Source: Ascarosepion bandense (lineage: Eukaryota > Mollusca > Cephalopoda > Sepiida > Sepiidae). From it: a stretch of DNA of 64,000 bases. Each line of letters starts with the position of its first letter. Position 1 is the stretch's first letter. The DNA is taken from assembly GCA_037127315.1 (NCBI GenBank), contig JBBBDQ010000753.1, forward strand, positions 1-64,000, given 5' to 3'. The position numbers were made by a program, and so were the translations under genes. This document shows positions 1-9,692 of this stretch, piece by piece. The notes under the pieces are model-generated. The model was not told the origin of the DNA. It searched no databases and was given only the letters and a program-made list of their open reading frames with translations.

Positions 1-18
1 TATATATATATATATATA

Positions 19-291
19 CGCTCTCACACCATGATTGAGCGCTCTGGAAGAATGGTAGACTTTGAAAAAACAGTAGCTATTTTATCATCTACTCATCGCT
101 CATTCAGTAACGAATTAGAGCACTCTAAAAGTCTACTTCTTTCTACCTAGTGTTCATAGCTCAGAGGTAGAATCGCCGACTGACGCCAATTCTGTCGGGT
201 TTTAATTCTGGGTTAAAAGCAACCGGATGACTAATCGTACTGATGAGCTGTAATACAGCGAAACATCTTTCTTCGGGTAACTATATATATC
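19..291 (+). mobile_element. SINE-H copy A (tRNA-like head, hammerhead tail)
   Basis: A short element with a pol III-like head. An A-box-like stretch (GCTCAGAGGTAGAAT) lies near 160-174 and a B-box-like stretch (GGGTTTTAATTC) near 199-210. The leader at 19-150 matches the leaders of the copies at 316-562 and 26359-26583. After the tRNA-like part comes a hammerhead-like core at 240-264, and the element then runs into (TA)n. tRNA-like head, body and simple-repeat tail are the usual SINE order; a ribozyme near the 3' end recalls the schistosome Sm-alpha repeats. The family assignment is by comparison inside this window only. Confidence 0.6.
240..264 (+). ncRNA. Hammerhead-like core A
   Basis: CTGATGA at 240-246 is followed by a stem II of GCTG (247-250) with CAGC (256-259), then GAAAC at 260-264. 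All core bases C3-U4-G5-A6-G8-A9, G12-A13-A14 and the 10.1-11.1 pair are present. The downstream side (CATCTTTCTTC) does not form the short stem III seen in the copies at 353 and 26403, so this copy has probably lost cleavage. Confidence 0.5.
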
Positions 292-315
292 TATATATAT
301 ATATATATATATATT
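272..315. repeat. (TA)n microsatellite between two convergent SINE-H copies
   Basis: Nearly pure TA dinucleotides with one TC interruption. The 3' ends of SINE-H copies A and B face this tract from both sides, so it is probably the shared tail or target. Confidence 0.85.
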
Positions 316-366
316 GTCATCCGCAGACAGATCAGTTTCGCTGTATCACAGCTCATCAGTTCGGTT
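315..366 (-). ncRNA. Hammerhead-like ribozyme B (type I layout)
   Basis: On the minus strand CTGATGA occupies 359-353. Stem II is GCTG (352-349) with CAGC (343-340), followed by GAAAC at 339-335. The predicted cleavage triplet GTC is 328-326. After it TGCGG (325-321) pairs with CCGAA (364-360), upstream of the core, at four of five positions, giving stem I. Stem III is short and has one T-T mismatch. Compared with the copy at 26403 the stem I mismatches fall at different positions, as expected if both decayed from one paired ancestor. Confidence 0.6.
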
Positions 367-555
367 AGACTCCGATTGCTACATAACCCAGGCTCGAAAC
401 CCGACCCGACCGAATTGCTGTCAGTCGGCGACTCTACCCCTGGGCCACGGGGCGTTCGGTGGAAGAAGGCATATCATATTACGCGCCCACTAGCTAGAGT
501 TATCCAATTCATTTTACTGAATGAGCGATGCGTACACGCTAGAGTGGCTACTGTT

Positions 556-562
<7 letters not shown>
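316..562 (-). mobile_element. SINE-H copy B
   Basis: Read on the minus strand this repeats the copy A order: leader with CGCTCATTCAG near 533-523, a tRNA-like segment whose B-box-like part is GGGTTTCGAGCCTGG near 405-390, then the AATCGGAGTCTAACCG spacer and a hammerhead-like motif. It is in inverted orientation to copy A, with the (TA)n tract at the junction of the two tails. On the plus strand this reads as a short accidental frame, which is not a gene. Confidence 0.6.

Positions 563-603
<41 letters not shown>
558..603. repeat. (TA)n microsatellite
   Basis: Uninterrupted TA tract at the 5' side of SINE-H copy B. It gives the runs of I-Y codons in accidental frames. Confidence 0.9.
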
Positions 604-605
<2 letters not shown>

Positions 606-756
606 AGCAGTTAATGGCCAAATTTTATAGTGAATCTTTATTCTGATTAGTTAAAAGGAACACACACACAAATTTTATATCTTCCCACATACATGAATAG
701 CAAACCGATTGTTTTTTTTGTATTTAAATGTAAATGCTTTTCACAACCAACGTTCA

Positions 757-815
757 ACATTACCTGATGAAGAGAATCTGTCTCGAAACATAGAAATCTA
801 CGTGTCGCAAGGTAC
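757..815 (+). ncRNA. Degenerate hammerhead-like motif
   Basis: CTGATGA at 764-770 is followed by one extra A, a GAGA/TCTC stem II (772-775 with 781-784) and GAAAC at 785-789. A possible stem III runs to a GTC triplet at 804-806, with ACA (788-790) facing TGT (803-805). The stem I arms, ACATTAC before the core and GCAAGGTA after the triplet, pair at about five of eight positions. The motif matches the pair at 50.1-50.27 kb and belongs to that family. Confidence 0.45.
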
Positions 816-845
816 TTTTAATTTATATTTATATGATTCTATATG

Positions 846-1062
846 CAGTCAGTCAGTTAAGTGCCATACGTGAAACACGCTTGGGCGATCATGTCTTGAA
901 AGAGACATGACTGACTGGGCAGAGGATTATCCCGCAGTAGGTTGCCATTGCTTTCTGTGGTAGACTGGTTAAGTGAATGCAATGAATTCCACTGGGATTC
1001 GAAATCGGTTCCCCGATTTCTCGTTCCGGGCCGATATCCACTGCACCACGACGCACATCCCT
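846..1062 (-). mobile_element. SINE-S1, internally deleted copy
   Basis: Minus-strand reading starts with GTGCGTCGTGGTGCAGTGGA (A-box-like, near 1056-1037), a B-box-like GATTTCGAATCCC, then jumps to the 3' half with the AAAGCAATGGCAACC block, the CATGTCTC/GAGACATG palindrome at about 892-914 and the terminal CACTTAACTGACTGACT. The middle block ending in CTATGGGTTAAATA is missing compared with the full copy at 10384-10690. Confidence 0.75.
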
Positions 1063-1070
1063 ATATGCAG

Positions 1071-2675
1071 TAGTGACCCTAATATAAGGAACGCAAACAG
1101 CAAAAACATAAATATGCGTATTACTTAAAAAGTAATGCGTGATCAGCAATGACATTTTTACCGAATAAAGATTAGGGTGTAATGTATAAATATTATACAA
1201 ATTTACAAAAATTTACATAATAGTTTTTATTTTTTAAATAAAGATTGAATGGAACAAAAATAAGCTACTGGACAAAAGTTAAGGAACGATGTTAATAACT
1301 TGCATAAACTTTTAATTTACATTGTTAAAAAACTCGATGGAGCTTTTTAACGATACATAAAATTTCATTTATCATTAGGACTTTATTTTTAAGCAATATG
1401 CCAAATTCTACACGTAAAACGCTCCCTTTTGAAGAAAAAAAACTCATTATCGCTTACTATCACGAAAAAATTCAATTTCAGGAACTTCTGATATTGTTCA
1501 TAGGTCTAAAAGTGTCGTTCATCGTGTAATTAGCAGGTATAACACCGATAAACCGTGAGATGTAAATCCAAAAACCGGCAGACCTCTAAAAACATCTCAA
1601 AGAGAAGATCGAAGAATTGTTAGAATATCTACAAAATAAAAAACGTTTTGAAACTGCTACATCAATTGCTCGTAAATTTAATGAAGACACAGATCTCAAG
1701 GAAAACGGTTGCTCGCAGGTTAAAAAATGCAGGATTGCATGCCCGTATTCTATCTTCGAAGCCTCTCATTTCAAACCAAACGGCACTCCTGGCGTATGCG
1801 AGAGAACGTTGTTTGGACTGACGCACAATGGGATACAGTTCATTTTAGTGACGAGTCCAAGTTTACTATATTTGGTTCTGAGGACAAAACTTACGTACGC
1901 CGTAGAACAGGTGAAAGCCTGTCTTCTCAATGTATCAAGAAAACCGTTAAGTTTGGTGGCGGCAGTGTGATGGTGTGGGGAATAATTTCATCTGTAGGAG
2001 TTGGCCCTATCATCCACGTACATGGAAATATCAATGCTGAGATTTACAAAAGGCTTCTTCAGCAGCATGTAGTACCAAGATTACACCAAAATCTTTATGA
2101 ATCTCCTATTTTCATGCAGGACAATGCACCTTGCCACTTAGAAGACTTAGAAGTTTATGGCTTTATTTGAAGAAGAAGGAATCGCTCTAATGAAGTGGCC
2201 AGCCCAGAGCCTCGACCTGAATTCAATAGAAAATGTCTGGAAGATAATGGGAGAAAAGGCTCAGAAAAGAAACCTGAAAAACAAGGATCACCTATGAGAG
2301 TTATTGAAAGACGAACGGGAGAGAATTACTGCTAATTTTTGCAAGAAATTAATTAGATCATGTAGTTGACGATGCAGAGAAGTCATTGAAAATAAGGGGA
2401 TGTTTACTAAATATTAAAATTTATTGATATTTTGTTCAAAATCATGTATTAACAAGATCGTTCCTTAACTTTTGTTCAGTGGCTTATTTCCTTTGTTCAA
2501 TTTAATGTTTATTTAAAAAAAACTATTATGTAAATTTTTGTAACTTTGTATAATATTTACGCATTACACCCTAATCTTTATTCGGTAAAAATTTCATTGC
2601 TAATCATGCATAAGTATTTAAGTAATACACATATTTATGTCTTTTTTGTTTCCGTTCCTTATATTATGGCCACTA
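1071..2675 (+). mobile_element. Tc1/mariner-type transposon with long inverted repeats
   Basis: A transposase remnant lies between two arms of roughly 215 bp in inverted orientation, about 1073-1290 and 2457-2673. The outer ends read GTGACCCTAATATAAGG and, on the other strand, GTGGCCATAATATAAGG, each next to a TA dinucleotide (1071-1072 and 2674-2675), the usual Tc1/mariner target. Inside the arms a better conserved stretch, CAAAAGTTAAGGAACGAT, appears at both ends (about 1273-1290 and 2457-2474). Tc1 elements usually have shorter repeats, so the arms are either long terminal repeats or a nested palindrome. Confidence 0.75.
1399..2417 (+). pseudogene. Tc1-like transposase, inactivated
   Basis: Tc1 transposases cut and paste the element through a DDE catalytic domain. 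Conceptual reading from the ATG at 1399 gives an N-terminal helix-turn-helix-like region (MPNSTRKTLPFEEKK), then DDE-domain motifs: FSDESKF near 1845, GGGSVMVWG near 1957, FMQDNAPCH near 2112-2138 and SLDLNSIENVW near 2210-2240, which would hold the last acidic residue. The span of about 340 codons fits the family. Stops and frameshifts in the first third, a frame change after DNAPCH and in-frame TGA codons at 2295-2297 and beyond show it cannot make transposase. Confidence 0.8.
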
Positions 2676-3394
2676 CTTCCACCGCTTATACTAAAATAAT
2701 TTTTCACTTTTTATTTCTTCTTAAATATAAGTAGATAGGTCCGCCTTTCATCCGGTTCACACACATCTCCGGTCTTTACAGAAGGCAGGTATATCCCTTG
2801 TTTTCTGTTTATGATTTTTTATGATAATACATACAGCCTCTTTGTTTATTTAAAAAATATAAAAAAAATAAAATCATTGTCTTATTAGCAAACCTCTCAA
2901 AAAGTCTGTTATTATAATGTATATCTCAATCATTTGAACTTTCTTTAAACTGCAGCTACTGAAATTGAGAAACTTATTTTTGGGTAGATTTAAAATGTTT
3001 TATTCTAGTTATTGAATTTATTTTAAAAGCTGCAGCTACCGGACTTAAGAAACCTATTTTTAGGTAGTTTCAAAAACATTTATTTTAAGTTATTGAATTA
3101 ATTTAAAACTGCAGATACTGGACTTGAGAAACCTATTTTTAGGTATTTCCAAAATGATTTATTTCAGTTATTGGATTTATTTTAAAAGCTGCAGTTACTT
3201 GACTTAACATACTTATTTTTAGGTAGTTTCAAAACTAATTTAAATTTAAATGGACTAATTTAAAACTGAAACTACTAGATTTGAGAAAACTATTTTCAAA
3301 TTGTTTCAAAATGTTTTATTCTATTTAATAGATTTCTATTAAAAACTGTAGTTGCTAGTTTTAAAAATGTTTTATTTCGTTTCACAATGTTTTA

Positions 3395-3969
3395 TTCCAG
3401 TTATTGGAATTAAGTACTTTCATGGCTACTGCTCCGATGAGCTTAGATCACTGGTGCCGCCTAAGCACGAATTTACACGAGATACTAGATTAGCAACTAG
3501 GTCCCACCCTTTTACAGTTAAACAAATAAGATGTAACCGTAAATTTTACTCCAACAGCTTCTTTTCTCGCGCTTCCCGCCTGTGGAACTCCCTTCCACAA
3601 GTTTGCTTTCCCGACAGTTACAATCTCCAGGTGTTTAAATGTAGGGTCAATAGACACCTCCTATCACACTAACTCCCAATTATTCTCAGAACACTCTCAT
3701 CTACCCAACCCTCATTCTCGGTATCCTTACTCGCCTATCACCCACCCTCTGACATTTCCTATATTTAACCATTTTCGGTATCCTTACCCGCCTATCACCC
3801 ACCCTCTGACATTTCCTATATTTAACCATTTTCGGTATCCCTACCCGCCTATCACCCACCCTCTGACATTTCCTATATTTAATCATCCTTTCTCAACTCT
3901 ACGTAGCCCCCTGCGCAGTAGTGGCAGTGACATGCCTTGCTCGGGGTGAAACGCTTATAAAAAAAAAAA
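3395..3969 (+). mobile_element. LINE-A 3' fragment inserted in the satellite
   Basis: A 5'-truncated LINE-A copy. It encodes the C-terminal region (YFHGYCSDELRSLVPP, FYSNSFFSRASRLWNSLP), then the 3' UTR with GTAGCCCCCTGCGCA near 3904-3918 and a final A-run at 3960-3969. 5' truncation and an A-rich end are what target-primed reverse transcription leaves behind. Satellite repeats flank it on both sides. Confidence 0.8.
3717..3888 (+). repeat. Three tandem 57-bp units in a LINE-A 3' UTR
   Basis: TCGGTATCC recurs at 3718, 3775 and 3832, giving an exact 57-bp period with very few differences between units. Other LINE-A copies in the window (for example 30178-30240) have a single unit here, so this is a local expansion in this copy. 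Confidence 0.85.
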
Positions 3970-4764
3970 CTGTAGCTATTGTACTTGAGAAGCCTATTTT
4001 TAGTTAGTTTCAAAATGTTTTATTTAATTTATTAGATTTATCTTAAAAAACTGCCGAAACTGGACTTGAGAAATATATTTTTACGTTGTTTCATAATGTT
4101 TTATTCTACTTATTAAATTTATATTAAAAACTGCAGTTTCTAGACTTGAGAAATCTATTTTTAAATTGCTTCAAAATGTTTTGTTCTAGTTATTAGATTT
4201 ATTTTCAAAACTTCATCTACTGGACTTAAGATACCAATTTTTAGTTAGTTTCAAAATATTTTATTGGAGTTATTTTAAAAACTGCAGCTAATGAACTTGA
4301 GAAACCTACTTTCCTGAAAACTGTTTTAAGAAAAATACTTAATAAATTTTGACCGAAGGCAGTACTGGCTGCTCGGACAATAAATATTGAATATTTCCTT
4401 ATAAAGAAATGTTTAATATGAACATTACCATATATGATGGTATGAGCTATCTTTTTAAAGATCTTTATAAAGTAATTGCTGGCATATCTAAAAATGTTAT
4501 ATTATTTATTTTCAGGAAATAGAATTAAAAACAAAAATTTGCATAATTTGCATAAAATTTGCATATCCTTTGATAATTGATGATAATATAAGATGTTTCT
4601 TTTATGGAGGTTCTGTCTAAAAGTGATGCGGAGAAAAAGCAACTAAGCACTTTTCACCTGTCAGCCTGTCAGCCTGTCTTCTTCATTTTTTTCTTTGGCT
4701 TCAAAGTGTTACATTTAAAGGATGTAAATATTTGACATCTCTAAATGAGATAATATCAAGTCAT

Positions 4765-4840
4765 TTCTCTAACTAATTGACCATTGCGAGATTTTAACCC
4801 AGGTCTTCTGGTAAAAAAGCAAATTGTATGAAAATATACA
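4765..4840 (-). mobile_element. tRNA-like SINE head (family SINE-C)
   Basis: The minus strand reads TTTGCTTTTTTACCAGAAGA, then CTGGGTTAAAATCTCGCAATGG, where GGGTTAAAATC is a decayed B box. The same head with a better B box (GGGTTCGAATC) is at 22735-22820. The A-box half is missing or too diverged. Confidence 0.45.
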
Positions 4841-5004
4841 GTTTGTCTGATGTTATTATACAAATGCCTTAAACCAAAATAAGTTGAATTCGCTTTAAAC
4901 GATTCTTGTTTAATTTTAGTTAGATTTAAAACGTTTAATTAAAATTATAAAATTCATTTCAAAAACTGCTGTCTGGAGTTATGTAAAATCCAAAAATCAC
5001 TTTT

Positions 5005-5690
5005 AACTTCAACCGTGCATGGAATACTGTCGTCATATCTGGTCAGGCGCTCCTGTTGCTCGTCTCAGTGTTTTCGACAGGCTCCAAAGGAAAATCTGTA
5101 ATGTGATTGGTCTCGACCTTGCAGCCTGATTCCAACCGCTTTCTCATCGACGGGACGTGGCTTCCCTCTGTCTCTTCTATAAATATTTTCACGGCTTCTG
5201 TTCTGACAAAGTTCGGTCACTGGTGCCCCCTCCACAAAAATTTACTCGGTCAACCAGACTGGCAACAAGATCTCACCATTTTACAGTTAGATCAGACAAA
5301 TGCAGGCGACAATTCTACTCCATCAGCTTCTTTTATCGCACTTCCCGTCTGTGGAACTCTATTCCATATACTTGTTTTCCGACGGCTACAACCTCCAGGA
5401 ATTTAAATGCAAAGTCAATTCCCACCGCTTAACCACTTAACTCCAGGACTTTCTACATGTGTCTTCTTTTTTTTTTCTCCCGACATTCGCAACTGTCTTC
5501 ACTCCTATGTTCACATCCTTCTTTTGCCGTTTCTCTTTCACCCCTGTAGCTGGTTTGTCTTTGTCTTCAATCTCCTCTTGCCTAACACTTTAACTCTCTT
5601 ATGTAGCCCCCTGCACATCAGTGGCAGTAACGCCTTGCTTGGAGTAAAACGGTTAAAAAAATAAAAATAAAAATAAAATTAAAAAAGAAA
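5005..5690 (+). mobile_element. LINE-A 3' fragment
   Basis: Starts in the region encoding CMEYCRHIWSGAPVA, followed by a stop at the position of LAA(stop)FQPLSHR, then frame changes. RRQFYSISFFYRTSRLWNSIP lies near 5305-5365. The 3' tail has TAGCCCCCTGCACATCAGTG near 5605-5624 and ends in AAAAATA repeats to about 5690. It is a 5'-truncated dead copy. Confidence 0.8.
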
Positions 5691-5757
5691 TAAAATAATC
5701 AACTATTCATAAACACCTACAATAAAACAAATATGACAAGTCCGCTTCAGCTTTGAA

Positions 5758-5759
<2 letters not shown>

Positions 5760-5807
<48 letters not shown>
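5760..5807. repeat. (TA)n microsatellite
   Basis: About 24 uninterrupted TA dinucleotides. The 350 bases after it (5808-6155) are AT-rich and hold nothing I recognise. Confidence 0.9.
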
Positions 5808-5809
<2 letters not shown>

Positions 5810-6159
5810 AATTTTCTTCTCAATAACAGCCCCCTCCAATTTCTTAGCTAGAAATTTTGTTAAATTGTTTAATTAAGCAGGTTCAATGTAGTATATGTAG
5901 ATTTGTGTAACTTGCTTTATGATTTTACAAGCATTTTTTGAGATTAAACATTTCAAATTAAACGTAAGTTTTTTTCTTCTCTTTTCATGCCAACAAGATA
6001 ACTACAATGAATAAAAATCTGACGAAATGGACAATATACTAATTTGAAATAAAACATGCCCCACCAGAAACCTCGTATTATATTTTAACGAAACGAAACT
6101 TGTCTTGTTAAGCCTACACATGTTTCACTTTTTTATTTAACTGTGTCGTTCTAGAAATT

Positions 6160-6460
6160 AGCTTAATTTTGTGGAATAATAGATATCGGCTCGGAATGAG
6201 AAATCAGAGAACCGAGTTCGAATTCCAGTCGAATTTGTTTCATTCACTTACGCACCAATACCTTGGAAAATTTGTTAATCCATATCTTCTCCCTTCAGCT
6301 ATGGGTTGAATTGTAGGACAGATTGGGTTCGATATCCATGGTTGGCAATCGGTCTACCGCATAAAATAATGGTAATCTACCCCGGGAAAATCTTCTGCTT
6401 AGTCAATCATGTCTCGAAAAAGACATGATCGCCCAAGCGTGTATCACGTATGGCAATTTC
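6160..6460 (+). mobile_element. SINE-S1, nearly full copy
   Basis: Plus-strand order: decayed A-box side (TGTGGAATAATAGATATCGG), B-box-like GAGTTCGAATTCC near 6208, the CATTCACTTACGCACCAATA block, CTATGGGTTGAATTGTAGGA, the GGTCTACCGCA block, the CATGTCTCG...GACATGATCG palindrome at 6408-6431 and CGTATGGCAATTTCACGGAG at the end. It directly precedes half of a MITE-G. Confidence 0.8.
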
Positions 6461-6518
6461 ACGGAGTTTGTTTTATTATTATCTCACATTGTGTTAGTAT
6501 TAATTTTAAAAAAAGTAT

Positions 6519-6632
6519 ATAAACAACCGGCCATAATTATTAGGCCACCCCAGTGTTTAAAAAAAAATGATGTATTTCATACTATTTTTTACTATTTATT
6601 GCCAAATGAAAATAGAATGGTTTTTTTGTTAA
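6519..6632 (+). mobile_element. MITE-G, one arm only
   Basis: CCGGCCATAATTATTAGGCC followed by ACCCCAG and AAAATGATGTATTTCATAC matches one arm of the complete element at 28184-28568. The other arm is missing; a reversed LINE-A tail begins at about 6640, probably inserted into or recombined with the element. Confidence 0.65.
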
Positions 6633-6639
6633 TACTCTT

Positions 6640-9205
6640 TTTTTACAATCGTGTGGCCCCAAGCAAGACATTTTACTGCCACTGTTGTGCAGGGGGCTAC
6701 ATAGGAGGAAAGTTATGAGAAAGAGTGACAGGTTGCAGGGGATGTCAGGAAGAGAGCATGAGAAGAAAGAGAATGCTGATGAGAGTGGAGTGAACGGAGA
6801 AAAAAGCATGAGAAAGAGGATGTAAGTCATTGAGACAGGAGATGACTATTGACTTTACATTTAAATTCTTGGAGATTATAGCTGTCGAGAATGCAAGTAT
6901 GCGGAAGGGAATTTTACAGGCGGGAAGTGTGAGAAAAGAAGCAGAATGATGTAGTAGAATTTGCGTTTACAATTCATCGGTTTCACAGCAAAACGGTGGG
7001 ATCTAGTTGCTAATCTTGTGTCTCGAGGAAATTCATATAGAGAGGTTACCAGTGAGCTAAGTTCAGAAGAAAGCGACTATATGCCAAGTCGGGGTGGATC
7101 ACATTACAGATTTTCCGTTGGATTTGATCGAGGACACCGAGGTGGGTAGCAGGAGCACCAGACGAGATATGCTAGCAATACTCAATGTACGGGCGGATGG
7201 TAGATTTGTATATGTGCGGGATTGTTTCGGACAGGAAAAACTTCCTGGCCCTACACAGCGGATTTAGCTATGAATTCTATATAGTTATTCCACTTGAGAG
7301 CTGATGTGAGAGTCAATCCGGGGAAGCGCAGTGTTTTACTTTCAGGGAGAGAAGCCTGATCCATGTTAATGGGCGGGATAAACGATTGTCTGTGATAGTT
7401 AATTGATAGCAGCTTCGTTTTGGAAGCATTAAAATTCACGAGCCATTTCTCACCCCCAGTCCACCACGTATTGGAAATCCTTTTCAAGCTCGGCAGCGAG
7501 GTTTGCTTTGTCAGCCTCGGTAGTGTCGTCAGCGTATATGCCCACTTGGGATCTTATTACATCAGGGAGATCGTTAATATAGATAAGGAAAAGCGTAGGA
7601 CTTATAATAGAGCTTTGGGGGCCACCTGCATTCGTGAGATAGTACTGTCCGTTCAATACTACCTTCATTGTACGATTTGAAAGAAATGAATGGATTAGAT
7701 CAAACAATTTTCCAGTTATACCATAGCCCTGCAGCTTGCATAGAAGGCCAGCATGCTATACTCTGTCAAACGCTTTGGAGATGTCAAGGGCAAAATTTCG
7801 GGCTTCGCCGTTTTAATTAAAGGCCTGGTGTATATACTCAGTAATGATCGTGAGTATATCAGCAGTAGACCCGGTGAAGCAGAAGCCATAGTCTTTGTCA
7901 CAGAAGAGTCTGTAGACTAAGAGATGTTGTATCAACTCGGCGTTGATGATGGTTTCGAACACTTTGCCAAAGATCGGCAAGAGGCTGATAGAGCGATAAT
8001 TAGCGGAGTCAGAGGGTTCTCCAATATTTTTATATGTAGGAACCATGGAGAGGATTTCCAGCTGGCAGGAAAGCAAGAAGCAGACAGACAGTAGTTATAG
8101 AGTTTAGAGAGAACAGAGGAGAGTTCAGGAGTACATTTCTTTACGACAATGATTAGTATTCCGTCGCCACCGCTCGCCTTATGGGGGTCAAGCTTAGAAA
8201 TTATTTTGGAAACCATCGAGGGAGTAATTAGTATGTCAGTTAATTGGGCCTGGGTTCGGAGAGGGAAGTCGGATACAGATACTCTAGACAAGTCCAGTGT
8301 CGAGTTAGTGGAGAATCTGCGAGCAAAGCACTCAGCCTTGTCTGTTGAAGAGGTGAGGACCCCAAATTCGTTGATAAGAGGGAAGATTAAGGGCTTACTA
8401 CTGTTCAGCACGCTTTTACAGAGCCTCTAGTAGTATTTGGAGCCAAACTTACGGGATGCTACGCGCTGTTTCATTCTGGCTGCAAACATCAGCTTAGCTC
8501 CTTTAAGTACCTTCTTATACTCATTGCGAGCCGAGGCAAAAAGGCGTCTGTTATGGTCCGACGCGTGAGTCCGGTAAAGCCGAAAGAAGTGATTTCGGTG
8601 AGCGATGGCAGCTGAGCAGTCAGAGGATAACCAGAGGGATGAGTGGGATTTAAGTCTCAACTTCCTGATGAAAGCATCGATGCCAGCCTTAACCCAAAAG
8701 GAGACCTCAGCGGACAGTCTTCAACAGGAAGGCTAAATACTTTATTCCAAGTGACGTCACTCAGGAAATCGCGGAACGAGTTCCAATCAGCTCTTTGGTA
8801 GCAGTCAGATATTCTGCTGGTCTGAGGTTCTTGGGTGGAGTGGAGGCGGAAGGAGATGCTGACGGAAACTACCGCATAGTCAGAGTTTCCGAGAGGGCAG
8901 AGTTGCTTGACATTGGAAGAGTCAGGGGTGGAGGTAAAGCAGAGATCAAGTAGTGAGTCGTGTCCATTAGGATTTTTACAGAAACGCGTGGGGAACTCCA
9001 CCACCTGCGTAAGGGACTGTGTGATTGAAAAAAATAATGGTGTGTATACCAGCAAGATCCGTAACGAAGTTATCCAGCCACTCAGCATGAAAGTCGCCAA
9101 ACACAAATATCTGGACTAACGGATGGGAGGAAATGGCCTTGTCGATATTGTTGGAGATACTGTCAAGAACGGAGCAGTTGGGAGATGATGGGGGGTGGTA
9201 GAGAA
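6640..9205 (-). mobile_element. LINE-A, longest copy in the window
   Basis: On the minus strand this keeps, in order, the end of the endonuclease domain (9106-8657), a linker (8660-8430), the RT domain (8411-7250), the C-terminal region and the 3' tail (TGTAGCCCCCTGCACAACAG at 6701-6682, then CTTGCTTGGGGCC at 6666-6654). It is 5'-truncated within the endonuclease. Its 3' end abuts half of a MITE-G, and two MITE-G arms lie past its 5' end. Confidence 0.85.
6960..9106 (-). pseudogene. LINE-A endonuclease/reverse transcriptase remnant
   Basis: The family encodes an APE-type endonuclease that nicks the target and an RT that copies RNA into it. Visible pieces on the minus strand: endonuclease C-terminus with PLGNSDYAVVSVSIS near 8900; a linker with HSSLWLSSDCSAAIAHRNHF; RT start with LSKLYNYCLSASCFPASWKS and ANYRSISLLPIFGKVFE near 8020-7970; a motif region with GGPQSSIISPTLFLIYINDL near 7620-7560 and IYADDTTEA near 7540, holding the catalytic Asp pair. 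Later pieces include KTKLLSINYHRQS (about 7415-7375) and KTLRFPGLTLTSALKW. Frame breaks near 8050, 7870, 7700 and 7480 and internal deletions make it non-coding. Confidence 0.85.
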
Positions 9206-9224
9206 AGAAATATTTAATAATTAC

Positions 9225-9440
9225 TTATATTGCAGTTTCATCAATGAAAAAATGAAAAAAAATTAGGGTGATTCGGACGAGTTCATCTTTGCTTCCTTGC
9301 CTTGTAAAATTTTGCAAAGTAATAATAAGAAAAGTACCATTCTATTTTCATTTGCAATTCTTGGCAATAAATACTAAAAATAGTATGTAATACATCATTT
9401 CTTTTAAAAAACTGTGGTGGCCTAAAAATTACGGCCGATA

Positions 9441-9445
<5 letters not shown>
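9225..9445 (-). mobile_element. MITE-G arm, first of a direct pair
   Basis: Contains CCTTGTAAAATTTTGCAAAG, ACCATTCTATTTTCATTTGC and AACTGTGGTGGCCTAAAAATTACGGCCG in the order of the right arm of the full element at 28184-28568. It ends at a (TA)n tract. Confidence 0.6.

Positions 9446-9499
<54 letters not shown>
9446..9499. repeat. (TA)n microsatellite between two MITE-G arms
   Basis: Pure TA tract of about 54 bp between two MITE-G arms in the same orientation. Confidence 0.9.
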
Positions 9500-9500
<1 letters not shown>

Positions 9501-9692
9501 ACAGGGTGATTTGGGTAAATTGTCACTACTTGCCTTGTAAAATTTTGCAAAGTAATAATAACAAAAGAACCATTCTATTTTTATTTAGAATTATCCACTT
9601 GGCAATAAATACTAAAAATAATATGAAATACATAATTTCTTTTAAAAAAAAAACTGGGGTGGCCTAATTATTATGGCCGGTAATGTATATAT
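9500..9692 (-). mobile_element. MITE-G arm, second of a direct pair
   Basis: Repeats the preceding arm in the same orientation: ACAGGGTGATTTGGGTAAAT, CTTGCCTTGTAAAATTTTGC, then CTGGGGTGGCCTAATTATTA and TGGCCGGTAATG. A direct rather than inverted pair around a TA tract suggests recombination or two independent insertions. Confidence 0.6.

Larger units (their letters stand above)
2930..4316. repeat. 80-bp satellite array, split by LINE-A
   Basis: CTGCAGCTACTGG-like anchors recur at 2950, 3030, 3109, 3189, 3266 and 3346, and after an insertion at 3970, 4051, 4131, 4211 and 4282: about eleven diverged units with a 79-81 bp period. Each unit continues with GAGAAACCTATTTTTAGGTA and TTTTATTCTAGTTATT. 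The array resumes at the same phase after the inserted LINE-A fragment, so the array is older than the insertion. Confidence 0.85.

Noticed and set aside
3717..3888. CRISPR-like array (57-bp direct repeats; also GATA spacers at 35 kb)
   Set aside because: Repeats are contiguous without unique spacers, or the spacer is the constant part; the genome is eukaryotic.
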